Shown: one piece after another, positions 63,169 through 64,000 of the stretch | How the letters are laid out: every line of letters begins with the position of its first letter | How positions within the stretch are numbered: position 1 is the stretch's first letter | Assembly (NCBI RefSeq): GCF_004683905.1 | Contig: NZ_CP038438.1 | Span: forward strand, 4,278,001 to 4,342,000 | Reading direction: 5' to 3' | DNA: 64,000 bases | Source: Pseudomonas fluorescens | GTDB lineage: Bacteria; Pseudomonadota; Gammaproteobacteria; Pseudomonadales; Pseudomonadaceae | Program-made: the position numbers and the translations under genes | The notes under the pieces: generated by a model | Told to the model about the DNA's origin: nothing | Database searches by the model: none | The model's input: only the letters and a program-made list of their open reading frames with translations

Positions 63169-63321
63169 ATGGGCACAATTCTTATCATTATCCTGATCCT
63201 GTTGCTGATCGGTGGTCTGCCGGTCTTCCCGCACTCCAGAAGTTGGGGTTATGGTCCTTCGGGCATTATCGGCGTGGTGTTGGTGGTGCTGTTGGTCTTG
63301 CTGTTACTTGGCAGGATATAA
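63169..63321 (+). CDS. DUF3309 family miniprotein
   Basis: A 50-residue protein (MGTILIIILILLLIGGLPVF; SRSWGYGPSGIIG) with two hydrophobic helices around a central polar turn, matching DUF3309. Preceded by AAGGAA. Function unknown; a membrane miniprotein. Confidence 0.85.
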   Translation: MGTILIIILILLLIGGLPVFPHSRSWGYGPSGIIGVVLVVLLVLLLLGRI

Positions 63322-63331
63322 AACCCCAAGA

Positions 63332-63364
63332 CAAAAAAAAGAGGCCCTCAGGGGCCTCTTTTTT
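63332..63364. terminator. Bidirectional terminator
   Basis: GAGGCCC (63341-63347) pairs with GGGCCTC (63352-63358), flanked by eight A on the left and six T on the right. It serves the DUF3309 gene and the convergent sulfatase gene. Confidence 0.9.
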
Positions 63365-63378
63365 ATGCAGCGGTTTTA

Positions 63379-64000
63379 TCAGTCCGGCTTGCCGTTGATC
63401 ACACCGGCGGTGTTGTCCATCAGGCTCTTGGTCGCCGTTTGCAAGAACGCTTCCAGCTTGAGCTTCAGTTCGGCGGTACGCGGTGCGTCCGGAATGATCT
63501 CGGCAGAAGGGTTCGCGCCCAGTTGGTACTGGTAGATTTTCGGCGCCATTTCCTTCTCTTTCGGCAGCACCAGGATCTGGTCGGCGGTGACGATGGCAGT
63601 GGTCTGCTCGCTACCCGACGGCTTGATCACACCGAAACCGGTGTCGCCGGCCGGCAGGTTGAGCAGGTCGCGGCCCCAGCACTGGTGACGCACTTCGCCA
63701 CCCAGACGGCCCATGATGGTCGGCACGATGTCGATCTGCGTACCCACGGTGTGGTCACGGGTGCCGAATTTTTCCTGAATGCCCGGGGCGATCATCAGCA
63801 TCGGCACGTTGAAGCGGCCCAGGTCCATTTCGGTGATCTGGCGTTCGTTGCCGAAACCGTGGTCACCGACGATGACGAACAGGGTTTCCTTGAAGTACGG
63901 CTCTTTACGCGCCTTCTCGAAGAACTGACCCAGTGCCCAGTCGGCGTAACGCATGGCAGTCAGGTGTTCGTTGAGGCTGCCACGATCAGTCACGCGCTCG
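63379..64000 (-). CDS. Sulfatase/LTA synthase-like phosphotransferase, 3' end only
   Basis: The C-terminal ~206 residues of an alkaline phosphatase-superfamily enzyme: metal-binding FVIVGDHGFGNER, DHTVGTQIDIVPTI and RDLL. The frame is open to the window edge, so the N-terminus (probably membrane anchored) is outside. LTA synthase-type and OpgB-type phosphoglycerol transferases share these motifs; which this is cannot be told from the visible part. Confidence 0.85.
   Translation of the reverse strand, partial: ERVTDRGSLNEHLTAMRYADWALGQFFEKARKEPYFKETLFVIVGDHGFGNERQITEMDLGRFNVPMLMIAPGIQEKFGTRDHTVGTQIDIVPTIMGRLGGEVRHQCWGRDLLNLPAGDTGFGVIKPSGSEQTTAIVTADQILVLPKEKEMAPKIYQYQLGANPSAEIIPDAPRTAELKLKLEAFLQTATKSLMDNTAGVINGKPD

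Overview
The window comes from a Pseudomonas chromosome, most likely the P. fluorescens group. The evidence is the gene order gyrA-serC-pheA-hisC-tyrA/aroA-cmk-rpsA-ihfB, a fused prephenate dehydrogenase/EPSP synthase, a mupP gene behind ubiG, an undA-type 1-undecene synthase, an NAGGN osmolyte cluster and many REP-like palindrome pairs. No tRNA, rRNA or CRISPR array was recognised.

Bases 1-15.9 kb are an accessory O-antigen/surface polysaccharide region, visibly more AT-rich over about 3.5-8.5 kb. On the + strand lie the 3' part of a very large multidomain glycosyltransferase (kinase-like region, coiled coil, two GT2 domains), then a Gtr-like cassette (lipid-linked sugar synthase, small EamA/ArnE-like flippase, large polytopic glycosyltransferase) and an acyltransferase broken by an in-frame TGA. 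On the - strand, running toward them, is a six-gene operon rmlB-rmlD-rmlA-GT2-wbpV-wbpL. It makes dTDP-sugar precursors and starts the chain on undecaprenyl phosphate; rmlC is missing from it. An IS4-family element with its own in-frame stop sits between the two convergent blocks.

Bases 16-33.5 kb are core genome. They hold lapA, ihfB, a small lipoprotein gene, rpsA, cmk, the aromatic amino-acid and serine genes, gyrA, the divergent mtnA and mtaD (methylthioadenosine salvage), ubiG, mupP and a yciK-type reductase.

Bases 33.9-43 kb hold a diguanylate cyclase, UndA, a GGDEF/EAL protein and a 1538-residue toxin-like protein. The toxin-like protein ends in a probable nucleic-acid deaminase domain and has no neighbouring immunity gene. 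This is the most unusual locus in the window.

Bases 43-64 kb return to conserved genes: an ABC exporter, a DsbA-like protein, trhO, a bolA-family gene, a DUF2059 protein, fumC, an EamA transporter, a DUF6316 protein, a thiolase, pap (polyphosphate:AMP phosphotransferase), mnmC, the NAGGN genes asnO-ngg-M42 peptidase, yheU, a CsrA/RsmI regulator, ynfA, an SDR oxidoreductase, a DUF3309 miniprotein and the 3' end of a sulfatase/LTA synthase-like gene cut by the window edge. REP-like inverted pairs occur at most gene ends from 25 kb onward and none were found before it.
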